This document shows, one piece after another, positions 40,503 through 48,848 of a stretch of 64,000 bases of DNA. The DNA is from Prauserella cavernicola. Its GTDB lineage: Bacteria > Actinomycetota > Actinomycetes > Mycobacteriales > Pseudonocardiaceae. The notes beneath the pieces are model-generated. The model was not told the DNA's origin and searched no databases. It saw only the letters and a list, made by a program, of their open reading frames with translations. The position numbers were made by a program, and so were the translations under genes. Where the stretch lies: the NCBI RefSeq assembly GCF_016595675.1, contig NZ_JAENJH010000001.1, positions 930,001 to 994,000 of the forward strand, in the 5' to 3' direction. The first letter of the stretch is position 1. Each line of letters begins with the position of its first letter.

Positions 40503-42085
40503 GTCAGGCCCAGAACGCTGCCCATCACGAGCACGCCCACGGTCACGAACACGGCGGCGAGCACGTCGAAGACGATGCCGCTGCGCACCATCTTCGTGAT
40601 CGGCACCGCACCGGTGGCGTAGACGAGCGCGTTCTGCGGAGTCGAGATCGGCATCATGAAGCCGAACGACGAGCCGAACGTCGCGGCGAGGCCGGGCAGC
40701 ATCGGATCGACCCCGGCGGCGATGGCGATCGGGATGACGATCGGCACCACGATGCCGACGGCGGCGAGGTTGCTGCCGATCTCGGAGATGAGGATCGCCA
40801 GCAGCACGGCGGCGAAGGTGAGCACCACGACGTTGGCACCGCCGAAGGCCGAACCCAGCGCACCGCCGACCCGCTCGGCCAGGCCGGTGTCGGTGAGCTG
40901 CGCGCCGAGCGCCGCGCCACAGATGATGAACAGCAGCGTGCCCCAGTCGGTCTTGACCGCGTCCTGCCAGGTGATCGTGAAGGTGCGGGTGCGCCGCTCG
41001 GTGGGCAGCAGGAACAGCAGGCAGGCGCCGAGCACGGCGACGATGCCCTCGTCGAGGGTGTCGGCCAGCGTCTCGTAGACGGCGGAGTCGGAGCCGAACA
41101 CGAGCGCGGAGATGCCGGGCAGCAGCCAGCCCACGACCACCAGCGAGAACACGATGAGCGTGTTCCACTCGCCGCGCGTGAGCGGGCCGCGGGAGTCGCG
41201 CTTGGCCGCCATCGAGGCGGCGAGGCCATCGAGCTTGCTCACCTCGGGCTTGTTGAGCTTGACGAGCAGCAGCAGGAGCGCGGCGAAGAGCGGGATGGCG
41301 AAGGTGAAGGCGATGGCCGACCAGTTGAAGAAGCTGATCTGCTGTCCGCTCGCCGACTCCAGCAGGTCGCGGCCGATGAGCTGGTGCGGCGCGCCGACCG
41401 GGGTCAGCACGCCACCGATGCTCGCGCTGAAGGCCAGCATCAACAGCAGACAGGTGGCGATCCGCAGCCGGGTCGGGTCCTGCGCGCCCGCCTGCTTGGC
41501 GATGGCGACGATGATCCCCAGCACGGTCGGCAGCAGCATCGCGACGGTCACGGTGTTGCTGACGAACGCCGAGAACACGGCCGTCACAACACCGACGGCG
41601 ACGATCACCCTGATCACGGAGTTGCCGACCCAGCGCGAGGCCAGCACGACGTAGGCGGCGCGTTCGGCCAGCCCGTGCTTGAGCAGTCCTTGCGAGAGGA
41701 AGAACGCGCCCAGGTAGAGCAGGACGATGGTGTTGCCGAAGGAACTGAGCACGTCGTCAGCGCCGTTGACTCCGAGCACGACCATGAGCGCGACGCTGAG
41801 CAGCGACGTCGCCGGGATCGGCATGGCCTCGGTGAGCCAGAAGATGACGGTGAAGGCGAATACCGCGGCGAGTGCCTGCTGGTTCCACGGCAGGTCGAGC
41901 GGCAGCACCAGCAGCAGGAGCGCGACCAGCGGACCGAGCACCAGACCGGAGGTCTGCCTGCGGCGTTCGAACTTCGCCTCGGCCTCGGTCATGGTCGACT
42001 CGTCGATGCCTTGATAGGCCTTGAACTGCTCCAGCCCGGCCGGGGCCGCACCACCCGAGGCGGGTGGGTCCACTTTTTCGCTCAC
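40499..42085 (-). CDS. DASS-family (SLC13-type) anion transporter
   Basis: The 528-aa membrane protein starts at GTG 42085 (AAAGGA upstream); longer in-frame starts run into the operator region. It has about 12 helices, the paired SNT-type motifs of the DASS family (FVSNTVTVAMLLPTV in the first half and SEIGSNLAAVGIVVPI in the second) and a STPQNALVYATG stretch near the end. DASS proteins carry di- and tricarboxylates or sulfate with sodium. Adjacent acid-sugar genes and shared operators point to uptake of a C4 dicarboxylate or acid sugar such as tartrate or threonate. Confidence 0.85.
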   Translation of the reverse strand: MSEKVDPPASGGAAPAGLEQFKAYQGIDESTMTEAEAKFERRRQTSGLVLGPLVALLLLVLPLDLPWNQQALAAVFAFTVIFWLTEAMPIPATSLLSVALMVVLGVNGADDVLSSFGNTIVLLYLGAFFLSQGLLKHGLAERAAYVVLASRWVGNSVIRVIVAVGVVTAVFSAFVSNTVTVAMLLPTVLGIIVAIAKQAGAQDPTRLRIATCLLLMLAFSASIGGVLTPVGAPHQLIGRDLLESASGQQISFFNWSAIAFTFAIPLFAALLLLLVKLNKPEVSKLDGLAASMAAKRDSRGPLTRGEWNTLIVFSLVVVGWLLPGISALVFGSDSAVYETLADTLDEGIVAVLGACLLFLLPTERRTRTFTITWQDAVKTDWGTLLFIICGAALGAQLTDTGLAERVGGALGSAFGGANVVVLTFAAVLLAILISEIGSNLAAVGIVVPIVIPIAIAAGVDPMLPGLAATFGSSFGFMMPISTPQNALVYATGAVPITKMVRSGIVFDVLAAVFVTVGVLVMGSVLGLT

Positions 42086-42122
42086 GTGCTCGTCCTTTCC
42101 ACACTGAGGGACGGCCGCAATA

Positions 42123-42222
42123 TTGGTCTTACCGCTTTGAGCTGTCAAGCGTGAGTTCTCGGGGTTGCGTCGCATAATGCATGCCAGGTAGACATACCGG
42201 TGATTCAAAGCGGTATGACCAA
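42123..42222. promoter_or_regulatory. Divergent promoter region with paired 18-bp GntR operators
   Basis: TTGGTCTTACCGCTTTGA (42123-42140) and TCAAAGCGGTATGACCAA (42205-42222) are inverted copies matching at 17 of 18 positions. Each contains TGGTNNTACC, close to the FadR-subfamily consensus TNGTNNNACNA. One lies upstream of the DASS-GntR transcript, the other upstream of the dehydrogenase transcript. Confidence 0.8.
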
Positions 42223-42237
42223 AGGGGTTGGCAGCAA

Positions 42238-43335
42238 GTGGGTAACTACACCGTCGTGGCACTACCCGGAGACGGGATCGGCCCGGAGATCACCGACGTC
42301 GCGCTGAAGGTGCTCGACCGGGTGGTGGAACTGGTCCCCGGACTGGACGTCACCGTCGACTCCCACGACGCGGGCGCCGAGCGGTGGCGCAGCACCGGCG
42401 TCGCGATGCCCGACGAGACCTTCGACGCGTGCGAGTCCGCCGACGCCATTCTGATGGGCGCCATCGGCCTGCCCGACGCGCGGCACCCCGACGGCCGCGA
42501 GGTCAACGGCGACGTGATCTTCCGGCTCCGGTTCGCGCTCGACCTCTTCGCCGGCATCCGCCCCGTGCGCAGCCTGCCCGGCGTCGCCGACACCCTCGCG
42601 GGCGGCAAGCCGATCGACTACGTCGTGGTGCGCGAGAACGTCGAGGGTCTCTACGCGTCGCGGACCGGCGGCACCAACGTGCGCGGCGAGGTGGCCACCG
42701 ACACGATCGTGATCACCGCCAACGGCACCAGGAAGGTCTCCGAGATCGCCTTCGGGCTCGCGACGAAGCGCGGCGGCCGCCCGCTCGACGGCCGCAAGAT
42801 GGTGACCTGTGTGGACAAGGCCAACGTGCTGAGCTCGTACGCCTTCTTCCGCTCCGTGTTCGACCAGGTGGCCGACGAGCACACCGACATCGAGCGCGAC
42901 CACGTCTACGTCGACGCGATGACCGCGTTCCAGGTGCAGCGGCCGGACCACTACGACGTGGTGGTGGCCGAGAACATGTTCGGCGACATCATCTCCGACC
43001 TCGCCGCCGCGACCGTCGGTGGACTCGGGCTCGCCGCCTCCGCCGACGTCGGCTACGACCACGGCATGTTCCAGCCCGCGCACGGTTCCGCGCCCGACAT
43101 CGCGGGCCGCGACCTCGCCAACCCGACCGCGATGGTGCTCTCCACCGCGATGCTGCTCGACTGGCTGGGCGAGCGCCACGACGACAAGGCCGCCCTCGAG
43201 GCCGCCGCGAAGATCGACGCCGCCACGCTGAAGGTGCTCGCCGAGGGCACCACCGTGACCGCCGACCTCGGCGGCTCGGCGAGCTGCACCGCGATGGGCG
43301 ACGCGATCGTCGCCGCCCTCGACGGGCAGGCGTGA
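42238..43335 (+). CDS. Isocitrate/isopropylmalate/tartrate-dehydrogenase family enzyme
   Basis: The 365-aa NAD-dependent beta-hydroxyacid oxidative decarboxylase-type enzyme has LPGDGIGPE at the start, the RxxxRxxxR-like region (VRENVEGLY), the metal-binding Asp cluster in VYVDAMTAFQ and NMFGDIISDLAA, and the cofactor loop HGSAPDIAGR. GTG 42238 was chosen because the alternative ATG 42181 would place the operator inside the gene. Context with a DUF1537 kinase and aldolase suggests tartrate or another C4 acid sugar as substrate rather than leucine biosynthesis. It is first of four translationally coupled genes. Confidence 0.8.
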   Translation: MGNYTVVALPGDGIGPEITDVALKVLDRVVELVPGLDVTVDSHDAGAERWRSTGVAMPDETFDACESADAILMGAIGLPDARHPDGREVNGDVIFRLRFALDLFAGIRPVRSLPGVADTLAGGKPIDYVVVRENVEGLYASRTGGTNVRGEVATDTIVITANGTRKVSEIAFGLATKRGGRPLDGRKMVTCVDKANVLSSYAFFRSVFDQVADEHTDIERDHVYVDAMTAFQVQRPDHYDVVVAENMFGDIISDLAAATVGGLGLAASADVGYDHGMFQPAHGSAPDIAGRDLANPTAMVLSTAMLLDWLGERHDDKAALEAAAKIDAATLKVLAEGTTVTADLGGSASCTAMGDAIVAALDGQA

Positions 43336-43754
43336 TGGCCCAGGGCACCACGGTCTCGCTGATCGACCATGTCGCGATGGCCACGCGGGACGCGTCGGCC
43401 ACCGCCGGCTGGTTCGAGCGCACTCTCGGGCTGCGCCGCGGGCACGACGAGGTGGTGGAGGACGCGGGCGTGCGGCTCGTGTGGCTCTACCCGGGCGAGC
43501 ACTCCCCCGGCGGGCAGGCCGCGGCGATGCAGATCGTCGAGCCGCTGCGGCCGGGCCCGGTGCGCGACCATCTCGACTCGCGGGGCGAGGGCCTGCACCA
43601 CGTGTGCTTCGTGGTGCCCGATCTCGCCGGTGCGCTCGGCGAACTCGCCGAGTCCACCGAGCGGGCCTTCACCGGTGGTTTCGGTTACCCGTGCGCGTTT
43701 CTCGACCGGCAGCCGGAGGGGTGCGCGATCGAACTCGTGGAGAGGGCGGCATGA
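43335..43754 (+). CDS. VOC-superfamily protein, epimerase/glyoxalase-like
   Basis: The 139-aa protein has the paired beta-alpha-beta-beta-beta modules of a VOC protein with metal-ligand-like residues: His in LIDHVAMATRD, His in GLHHVCFVVPD and Glu in GCAIELVE. The pattern resembles methylmalonyl-CoA epimerase. ATG 43335 overlaps the dehydrogenase stop by one base (TGATG), and its own stop overlaps the next start. In this cluster it may epimerise an acid-sugar intermediate; that is inference from position only. Confidence 0.7.
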   Translation: MAQGTTVSLIDHVAMATRDASATAGWFERTLGLRRGHDEVVEDAGVRLVWLYPGEHSPGGQAAAMQIVEPLRPGPVRDHLDSRGEGLHHVCFVVPDLAGALGELAESTERAFTGGFGYPCAFLDRQPEGCAIELVERAA

Positions 43755-45016
43755 GCGGCGAATCCAGGCCCGGCAAGGTGGTCGTCCTCGACGACGACCC
43801 GACGGGAACCCAGACGACGCACGACATCGACATGGTGCTGGCCGACATCGACGCGGGGCTGCGCCGGTTCGCGGCGAGCGACGACCGCGGCGTGTACGTG
43901 CTGACCAACACGCGTGCGATGACGCCCGCCGAGGTCACCGAGCTCCTCGGCGGGCTCTCCCGGTCCATTCACGACACGGTGGGCCCCGACGCACTCGTGG
44001 TGCTGCGCGGTGATTCCACGCTGCGCGGCCACATCGCACTGGAGATGAACCTGCTCGGGCTGGCCGACGCGGTGGGCGTGATCGTGCCCGCGTTCCCCGC
44101 GGGCGGGCGCACGACCAGGGACGGTGTCCACTTCGTCCGGACAGCCGAGGGCGAGCTACCCGCGGCCGAGACGGAGTACGCCAAGGACCCGGTGTTCGGC
44201 TACAGCCACAGCAGGCTCACCGACTGGGCCCGCGAGGCGGGCCTGACCGGCGACCGGACGCCGCTGCCGCTCGCCGAACTGCGCGAGCGCGGAGCGGAGG
44301 CCGTGACGGCGGCACTGCGCGCTGCCCGGCCGGGTTCGGTGCTGCTGCCCGACGTCGAGACCGACGACGACATCGCGCTGATCGCCGAGGGCATCACCGC
44401 GGCCAGGGAGTCGGGACGTCGCGTGGTCGTCCGCTCGGCGGCGACGCTGGCCGCCACGCTCGCGGGTACCTCGGCCAAGCAGGTGGTTCCGCCCCGGGCG
44501 CAGGCTGTGCTCGTGGCGTGCGGCTCGCACACCGACGGCGCGACGCGGCAGCTGGAACGCCTCGGCGCTCCGGTCCGGTCGCTGCCCGACGCCGAGCGGC
44601 TGCTCGATGAGAGCGACGACGCGGCGGCCGAACTCGACGCGCTGGCCGCGGCACTGCGCGCCGAGCTGGCCGAGACGGGCCTGGCCGTGGTGGCGAGCCC
44701 GCGCAAGCGCAGCGCGGGCCACGGCGGGCTGGAACACGGCGCGGCGATCATGAGCGCGCTGGTGCGGGTCGTGCGTGCCACGGCCCCGGCGGCGGACGTG
44801 GTGGTGACCAAGGGCGGCATCACCGGAGCCGACATCGCCACGCGGGCGCTCGACGCCGACGTGGCGCACGTGCTCGGTCAGGTGGTCACGGGTGTACCGC
44901 TGTGGCGGCTGAGCCGCACCGGAACCGGAGCCGGGTACCAGGTGGTGGTGCCGGGCAACGTCGGCAGTGACGACGTGCTGCGCGACATCGTGGACATGGT
45001 GCGGGGCACGGCGTGA
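43751..45016 (+). CDS. DUF1537-family four-carbon acid sugar kinase
   Basis: The 421-aa protein has the DUF1537 two-domain layout: N-terminal VVLDDDPTGTQTTHDID and VLRGDSTLRGHIALEMN for substrate binding, and C-terminal nucleotide-binding VVVTKGGITGADIATRALD and VVPGNVGSDDVLRDIV. This family phosphorylates acid sugars such as threonate, erythronate or 3-oxo-tetronate. The surrounding dehydrogenase and aldolase support an oxidise-phosphorylate-cleave pathway. Start overlaps the VOC stop (ATGA) and its stop overlaps the aldolase GTG. Confidence 0.88.
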   Translation: MSGESRPGKVVVLDDDPTGTQTTHDIDMVLADIDAGLRRFAASDDRGVYVLTNTRAMTPAEVTELLGGLSRSIHDTVGPDALVVLRGDSTLRGHIALEMNLLGLADAVGVIVPAFPAGGRTTRDGVHFVRTAEGELPAAETEYAKDPVFGYSHSRLTDWAREAGLTGDRTPLPLAELRERGAEAVTAALRAARPGSVLLPDVETDDDIALIAEGITAARESGRRVVVRSAATLAATLAGTSAKQVVPPRAQAVLVACGSHTDGATRQLERLGAPVRSLPDAERLLDESDDAAAELDALAAALRAELAETGLAVVASPRKRSAGHGGLEHGAAIMSALVRVVRATAPAADVVVTKGGITGADIATRALDADVAHVLGQVVTGVPLWRLSRTGTGAGYQVVVPGNVGSDDVLRDIVDMVRGTA

Positions 45017-45828
45017 GGAACCAGCTCGCCGAGGCCCGGCGTGAGCGACGTCCGCTCGGCGCCTTCACGTGCTACACCCTCGACACCGCGGCCGGGGTGC
45101 TCGACGCCGCCGAGTCGGCGGGCGCTCCGGTGGTGCTGCTCGTCTCCGACGCGGCGTTGCGCGCACCGGCGGGCCCGCGCCTGCTCACGGCGCTGGTGGC
45201 GATGGCGCAACGAGCGGCCGTTCCCGCGTGGGTGCAGCTGGACCACTGCCCCGACCTGGAGCGCATCCGGCAGGCGCTCGACCTCGGCGCGGGCGGGGTG
45301 ATGGCCGACGGCTCGCGGCTCGACGACGCCGCCAACCTGGAGTTCACGCGCGAGGCGGTCGCGCTCGCGACGCCGTACGGCGCGGCGGTGGAGGCCGAAC
45401 TCGGCCGCATCGAGGGCGACGAGGACATCGACGTCGCCGCCGCGGCAGGCGCCTTCACCGACCCGGCGGCGGCCGAGGACTTCGTGCGGCGCACGGGAGT
45501 CGACTGCCTGGCCGTGGCGATCGGCAACGTGCACGGCTCCTACCGGCACGAGCCGCGACTGGACTGGCAGCGGCTGGCCGACATCGCGGACCGGCTGCCG
45601 GTGGCGGTGTCGCTGCACGGCACGTCCGGCCTGCCCGCCGATCAGCTGCGGCGCGCGCACGAGCTCGGGGCGGTGAAGTTCAACGTCAACACCGAACTGC
45701 GCCGCGCGCACGTCGGCGAACTGCGCCGGGCACTGGACGAGGCCCCGGCGAGCACGGATGTGCTGGCGTTGACCGAACGCCTCAGGGCCACGGCGGCGGA
45801 GACGACGGGCCGGTTCCTGCGCCCGTAG
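45013..45828 (+). CDS. Class II (FbaA/GatY-like) aldolase
   Basis: The 271-aa enzyme is a class II ketose-bisphosphate-type aldolase barrel. It shows the zinc ligands His in LDHCPD, His in GNVHGSY and His in SLHGTSG, the acidic loop AELGRIEGDED and the phosphate/ketose loop VKFNVNTELR. It would cleave a phosphorylated ketose or keto acid made by the DUF1537 kinase. GTG 45013 overlaps the kinase stop. Oxidised C4 substrates in other species are processed by unrelated AraD-like or PdxA-like enzymes, so this combination is unusual. Confidence 0.82.
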   Translation: MRNQLAEARRERRPLGAFTCYTLDTAAGVLDAAESAGAPVVLLVSDAALRAPAGPRLLTALVAMAQRAAVPAWVQLDHCPDLERIRQALDLGAGGVMADGSRLDDAANLEFTREAVALATPYGAAVEAELGRIEGDEDIDVAAAAGAFTDPAAAEDFVRRTGVDCLAVAIGNVHGSYRHEPRLDWQRLADIADRLPVAVSLHGTSGLPADQLRRAHELGAVKFNVNTELRRAHVGELRRALDEAPASTDVLALTERLRATAAETTGRFLRP

Positions 45829-45837
45829 GGTGCGCGG

Positions 45838-46104
45838 ATGCCCGACAATGACGATGCCGCCCGCAGTCGTGCCGTGGTGCTCGCCGCACTGCTGATCGCC
45901 ATCGAGCGCCGCGACGCCCTGCTGGCCGCGCTGTGGCAGACCGAGGACGAGCAGGGCGCGCGCGACGCGGTCCAGCGGGTGCTGGGCGTGTCCGAAGTCC
46001 AGGCCCGCGCGGTGCTGGACCTGCAGCTGCGCAGGTTCACCCCGGCGACGCTGGAGAGTCTGCGCGCCGAGTACGACCAGCTGCGGCACCTGCTGGAGGA
46101 CTAA
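45838..46104 (+). CDS. Stand-alone mini-protein resembling part of gyrase/topoisomerase IV subunit A
   Basis: The 88-residue protein consists of one helical module: ALLIAIERRDALLAAL, then DAVQRVLGVSEVQARAVLDLQLRRFTPATLESLRAEYDQL (read in part). The QAxAxLDLQLRRxT core followed by L.xEYxxL is the hallmark of the dimer-interface coiled coil of GyrA/ParC. No other gyrase part is present, so this is a domain-sized relative rather than a truncated gene. A role in binding or modulating a topoisomerase is conceivable. Start at ATG 45838 has weak Shine-Dalgarno support (GTAGGGTG). Confidence 0.65.
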   Translation: MPDNDDAARSRAVVLAALLIAIERRDALLAALWQTEDEQGARDAVQRVLGVSEVQARAVLDLQLRRFTPATLESLRAEYDQLRHLLED

Positions 46105-46141
46105 CCCGGATCGAGAGTCCGATGTGGACTAGCACCCGGCG

Positions 46142-47323
46142 TCAGACCTGGATCCCCGCCCAGCGCGCGAACCCGGCGAGCGTGTCGTCGCGGCGACGTC
46201 CCTGCTCGGCGATCCCGCGCACGGTCTCGTGCACCTGAGGGTGGAAGCGGGTGTTGTGCGGCGCGATCGCGCGCGCGGTGTTGAGCTGTACCAGCGCTTC
46301 GCCTCGATCGCCGTGGAGCAGGTACGCGCGTGCCATGTCGATGTGGTGGTGGGCGACGCGTTCGGGCCGGGCGCGGTCCTCCACCCGGACCAGCGTCGAA
46401 CGGCGGACCGACTCGGTTCCGTCGTACTGCTCGACCGGCAGCGCACACCAGTGCACCAGCACGTTCGTCGCGGACGCGTCGATGCCGTGGACCGGTCGCT
46501 CCGGCGGGGAGAACTGCTCGATCAGGGCCTTCGCCTCGCTGAGATACTCGTCGGCCTCGCGGCCGTCGCCCGCGCGCGCGGCGAGCACGGCCGAGCGGAG
46601 GTCGAGTTGCACGGCCACGGCCAGGTCGACTCGATCGGTGCCGAGGTGTGCGCGTGCCCTCCCCAACATCCGTAGCCCGGACCGGTAGTCGCCGTGCCGA
46701 AGGTAACGGGTGGACCGGTGAAACGCCGAGATCGCGATCCGCCGGGGCTCGCCCGTCGACGGCGCGAGCTGAATGTGCCGCTCCGACGCGAGCGCGGCGA
46801 CGTCGGCCTGCCGGAACTGACCCGCGACGCTGGCCGCCATGCGATATCCATCGTGCAGCAGGGCCCGTCCTTGTTCCCCAGCGACACCGTCGCGATCGGC
46901 GAGGACGTAGAGATGGTGCAGCAGCGCCGGGATTTCCCTCGCCGTCTCCGTGTAGCGGAGCCCACGGAGGCGGCGGGAGAGATCCGCCGCTCGTTCGGTC
47001 GCGACCGCGAGGGTGAGCGGCTGTCCGTCTGGCCGTGGATCGTCGTGGGAGTCGAGCGCCCTGCGCAACTCTGCCAGGCTCGCGGACTCGTCGCTGGGTT
47101 GCCCGACCACCGCGACGTGCTCGGTGCCGTTGAGATGATCGGCACCCACGCCGAGAGCGTGAGCAACGGCGCCGACGAATCCCGAGGACGCGGGTTTGCT
47201 CCCTCGTTCCACCTGGCTGACCAGACTCATCGAGACATGGGCGCGCTCGGCGAGTTGCTGCTGCGTCAGGTTCGCGAGCTTCCTCGCCGCCGCGACGCGC
47301 TGGCCGATGGACTGCTCGGTCAT
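46142..47323 (-). CDS. XRE-family regulator with TPR-like helical repeats
   Basis: The 393-aa protein has an XRE HTH at residues 1-65 (IGQRVAAARKLANLTQQQLAERAHVSMSLVSQVERG, read in part) followed by helical repeats (AREIPALLHHLYVLADRDG; DGREADEYLSEAKALIEQF; ERVAHHHIDMARAYLLHGD) of TPR type. Such HTH-TPR proteins are abundant in actinomycetes, often sensing peptides or controlling neighbouring genes. ATG 47323 was chosen as the HTH begins directly after it; an upstream in-frame start is unsupported. Divergent from 47418. Confidence 0.75.
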   Translation of the reverse strand: MTEQSIGQRVAAARKLANLTQQQLAERAHVSMSLVSQVERGSKPASSGFVGAVAHALGVGADHLNGTEHVAVVGQPSDESASLAELRRALDSHDDPRPDGQPLTLAVATERAADLSRRLRGLRYTETAREIPALLHHLYVLADRDGVAGEQGRALLHDGYRMAASVAGQFRQADVAALASERHIQLAPSTGEPRRIAISAFHRSTRYLRHGDYRSGLRMLGRARAHLGTDRVDLAVAVQLDLRSAVLAARAGDGREADEYLSEAKALIEQFSPPERPVHGIDASATNVLVHWCALPVEQYDGTESVRRSTLVRVEDRARPERVAHHHIDMARAYLLHGDRGEALVQLNTARAIAPHNTRFHPQVHETVRGIAEQGRRRDDTLAGFARWAGIQV

Positions 47324-47417
47324 CTGGACTCCCTGCCACGGGGGTGCGTCCGCACTGACTGTACCGGTGCGAATGCTGTGCGAGTTCGTCCACGTGCTCG
47401 CTCCTAGCATCAAGAAG

Positions 47418-47468
47418 ATGACAGAGAGCTACCCTCCCGCCCGTCACCACGGGCAGGTCCTCCGGTGA
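47418..47468 (+). CDS. Short upstream ORF (16 aa) coupled to next gene
   Basis: ATG 47418 encodes MTESYPPARHHGQVLR and its TGA overlaps the GTG of the next gene. A TAGCAT box (47405-47410) ends 7 nt upstream, typical for a leaderless start. The divergent XRE gene shares this promoter region. It may be a translational leader, or an expressed small peptide. Confidence 0.35.
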   Translation: MTESYPPARHHGQVLR

Positions 47469-47806
47469 GTTGGCTGCTGCGCGGCGACGGGCGCGTCACC
47501 AGGATCGGCGCCGACGGCTGGCCCGTGCGCGGCGACGAACACGGAGTCGCACCATCCGCGCTCCTGCGCGACACGGCATGCCTGCTCGATGGGTGCGAAC
47601 CCGGGCTGCGGCTCACCAGGACGACGTCCGAGCACGTCATCGTGCCCGACGGCGCCGTGTTCCTGCGCGAGTGGATGCGCGGTGCCGCCGTGGACCTGGA
47701 GGGCGTCACCGATCCCCCGGCGACCGCGCTCGACGCGGACATCCTCGATCCGCTCACGCCGCTGGTCGAGTTCGCCCACGAGGTTCGCGCGCGCCTGCGT
47801 TGCTGA
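47465..47806 (+). CDS. Conserved hypothetical protein, possibly coupled to a leader ORF (113 aa)
   Basis: The 113-aa protein (MSWLLRGDGRVTRIGADGW) is mostly beta-strand in its first half, followed by a helical end (PLTPLVEFAHEVRARLRC). No domain was recognised. GTG 47465 overlaps the stop of the 16-codon ORF at 47418, so translation may be coupled. It is divergent from the XRE-TPR regulator, which is therefore a candidate controller. The HAD gene begins 42 bp downstream. Confidence 0.5.
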   Translation: MSWLLRGDGRVTRIGADGWPVRGDEHGVAPSALLRDTACLLDGCEPGLRLTRTTSEHVIVPDGAVFLREWMRGAAVDLEGVTDPPATALDADILDPLTPLVEFAHEVRARLRC

Positions 47807-47848
47807 CACAGTGGACACCGCACCTCACCGCCGAGCACGGAGGAGCCG

Positions 47849-48610
47849 ATGACCACCGCGCAGCCAGGACCACGGGTCGAGGCCGTTCTCTTCGACACCT
47901 TCGGCACCGTCGTCGACTGGCGGGCCGGGGTGGCGGCCGCCGTCGACTCCTTCGCCGAGCGCCACGGTCTCGACCTCGACGGCCAGGACTTCGCCCTGCG
48001 CTGGCGAGCCCGCTACCAGCCCAGCATGGAGCCGGTGCGCACCGGAGCGCGCGAGTTCGTGTCCCTCGACGTGCTGCACAGGGAGAACCTGCTCGAGGTG
48101 CTCGGCGAACACGGCATCGACGCCGGGACGATCGAGCCGGGTGAGCTCACCTGGCTCGTCGAGGCGTGGCACCGGCTCCCGCCGTGGCCGGACAGCGTCA
48201 CGGGTTTGCGGAGGCTGCGCGAGCGCGCGCTGATCGGGCCGCTGTCCAACGGCAACCTCGCGTTGCTGGCACGCATGGCCAAGAACGCGGGGCTGCCGTG
48301 GGACGTCGTGCTCGGCTCCGACGTCACCCGCGCCTACAAACCGCAGCCGGAGTCCTACCTGCGCGCGGTCTCCCTGCTGGGACTCGAGCCGGGCGAGGTC
48401 ATGCTCGCCGCCGCGCACAACAGCGACCTGCACGCGGCCGCCTCGGCCGGCCTGCGGACCGCGTTCGTCGCCCGGCCCTCGGAGTTCGGTCCCGGCCAGA
48501 CCACCGACCTGGAGCCCGCTGGCGACTGGGACCTCGTCGCCGGTGACCTCGTGGAACTCGCGGATCGCTTCACCGGCCCCGCCTGGTCGGTCGACCGGCG
48601 GGGCCGGTGA
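47849..48610 (+). CDS. HAD-superfamily haloacid dehalogenase-type hydrolase
   Basis: The 253-aa enzyme has HAD motif I as LFDTFGTVVDW (nucleophile Asp), motif II in GPLSNGNLALL, the Lys of motif III in DVTRAYKPQPESY, and motif IV-like AAAHNSDLHAAASAG. The AHNSDLxAA pattern is typical of (S)-2-haloacid dehalogenases, where motif IV departs from the classical DD. It would hydrolyse 2-halo acids or a related carboxylate. ATG 47849 has GGAGG upstream (CACGGAGGAGCCG). A GC hairpin overlaps its 3' end. Confidence 0.8.
   Translation: MTTAQPGPRVEAVLFDTFGTVVDWRAGVAAAVDSFAERHGLDLDGQDFALRWRARYQPSMEPVRTGAREFVSLDVLHRENLLEVLGEHGIDAGTIEPGELTWLVEAWHRLPPWPDSVTGLRRLRERALIGPLSNGNLALLARMAKNAGLPWDVVLGSDVTRAYKPQPESYLRAVSLLGLEPGEVMLAAAHNSDLHAAASAGLRTAFVARPSEFGPGQTTDLEPAGDWDLVAGDLVELADRFTGPAWSVDRRGR
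48572..48608 (+). terminator. Hairpin overlapping the 3' end of the HAD gene
   Basis: ACCGGCCCCGCC (48572-48583) and its complement (48597-48608) form a perfect 12-bp stem with 13-nt loop, encoding the last residues of the HAD protein. Likely transcription terminator without T-run. Confidence 0.5.
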
Positions 48611-48848
48611 CTCAGCGGTCCAGCTCGGAACTCCAGAAGCCGCACCGGTGCCGCTCCGCCGGGTTTCCGCTGTGGACGAATGTCTCGGTCGCGGATCGAG
48701 CAGCCCCGCTGCTCGGGTGTTCCCCGCCTGTCGAAGCCGGTCCACGTGCGAATCATCGCCGAGGCGAGCCCCCGCCGCGGTCCGGTCAGCGGGATGCGGT
48801 TGCCCTCGACGTCCAGCGGCTGCGAACCGCAGGCGCGATGACCCGGCC
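48611..48848. other. Region without a supported gene
   Basis: No ORF with start signals is visible in this 238-bp stretch. Long stop-free frames occur on both strands because of high GC. A decayed minus-strand gene is possible, but no recognisable motif supports it. Confidence 0.3.

Noticed and set aside
40433-42154. Plus-strand ORF of 573 codons opposite the DASS transporter
   Set aside because: Low-complexity sequence rich in Gln, Glu, His and Arg that mirrors hydrophobic codons on the other strand; no independent support.
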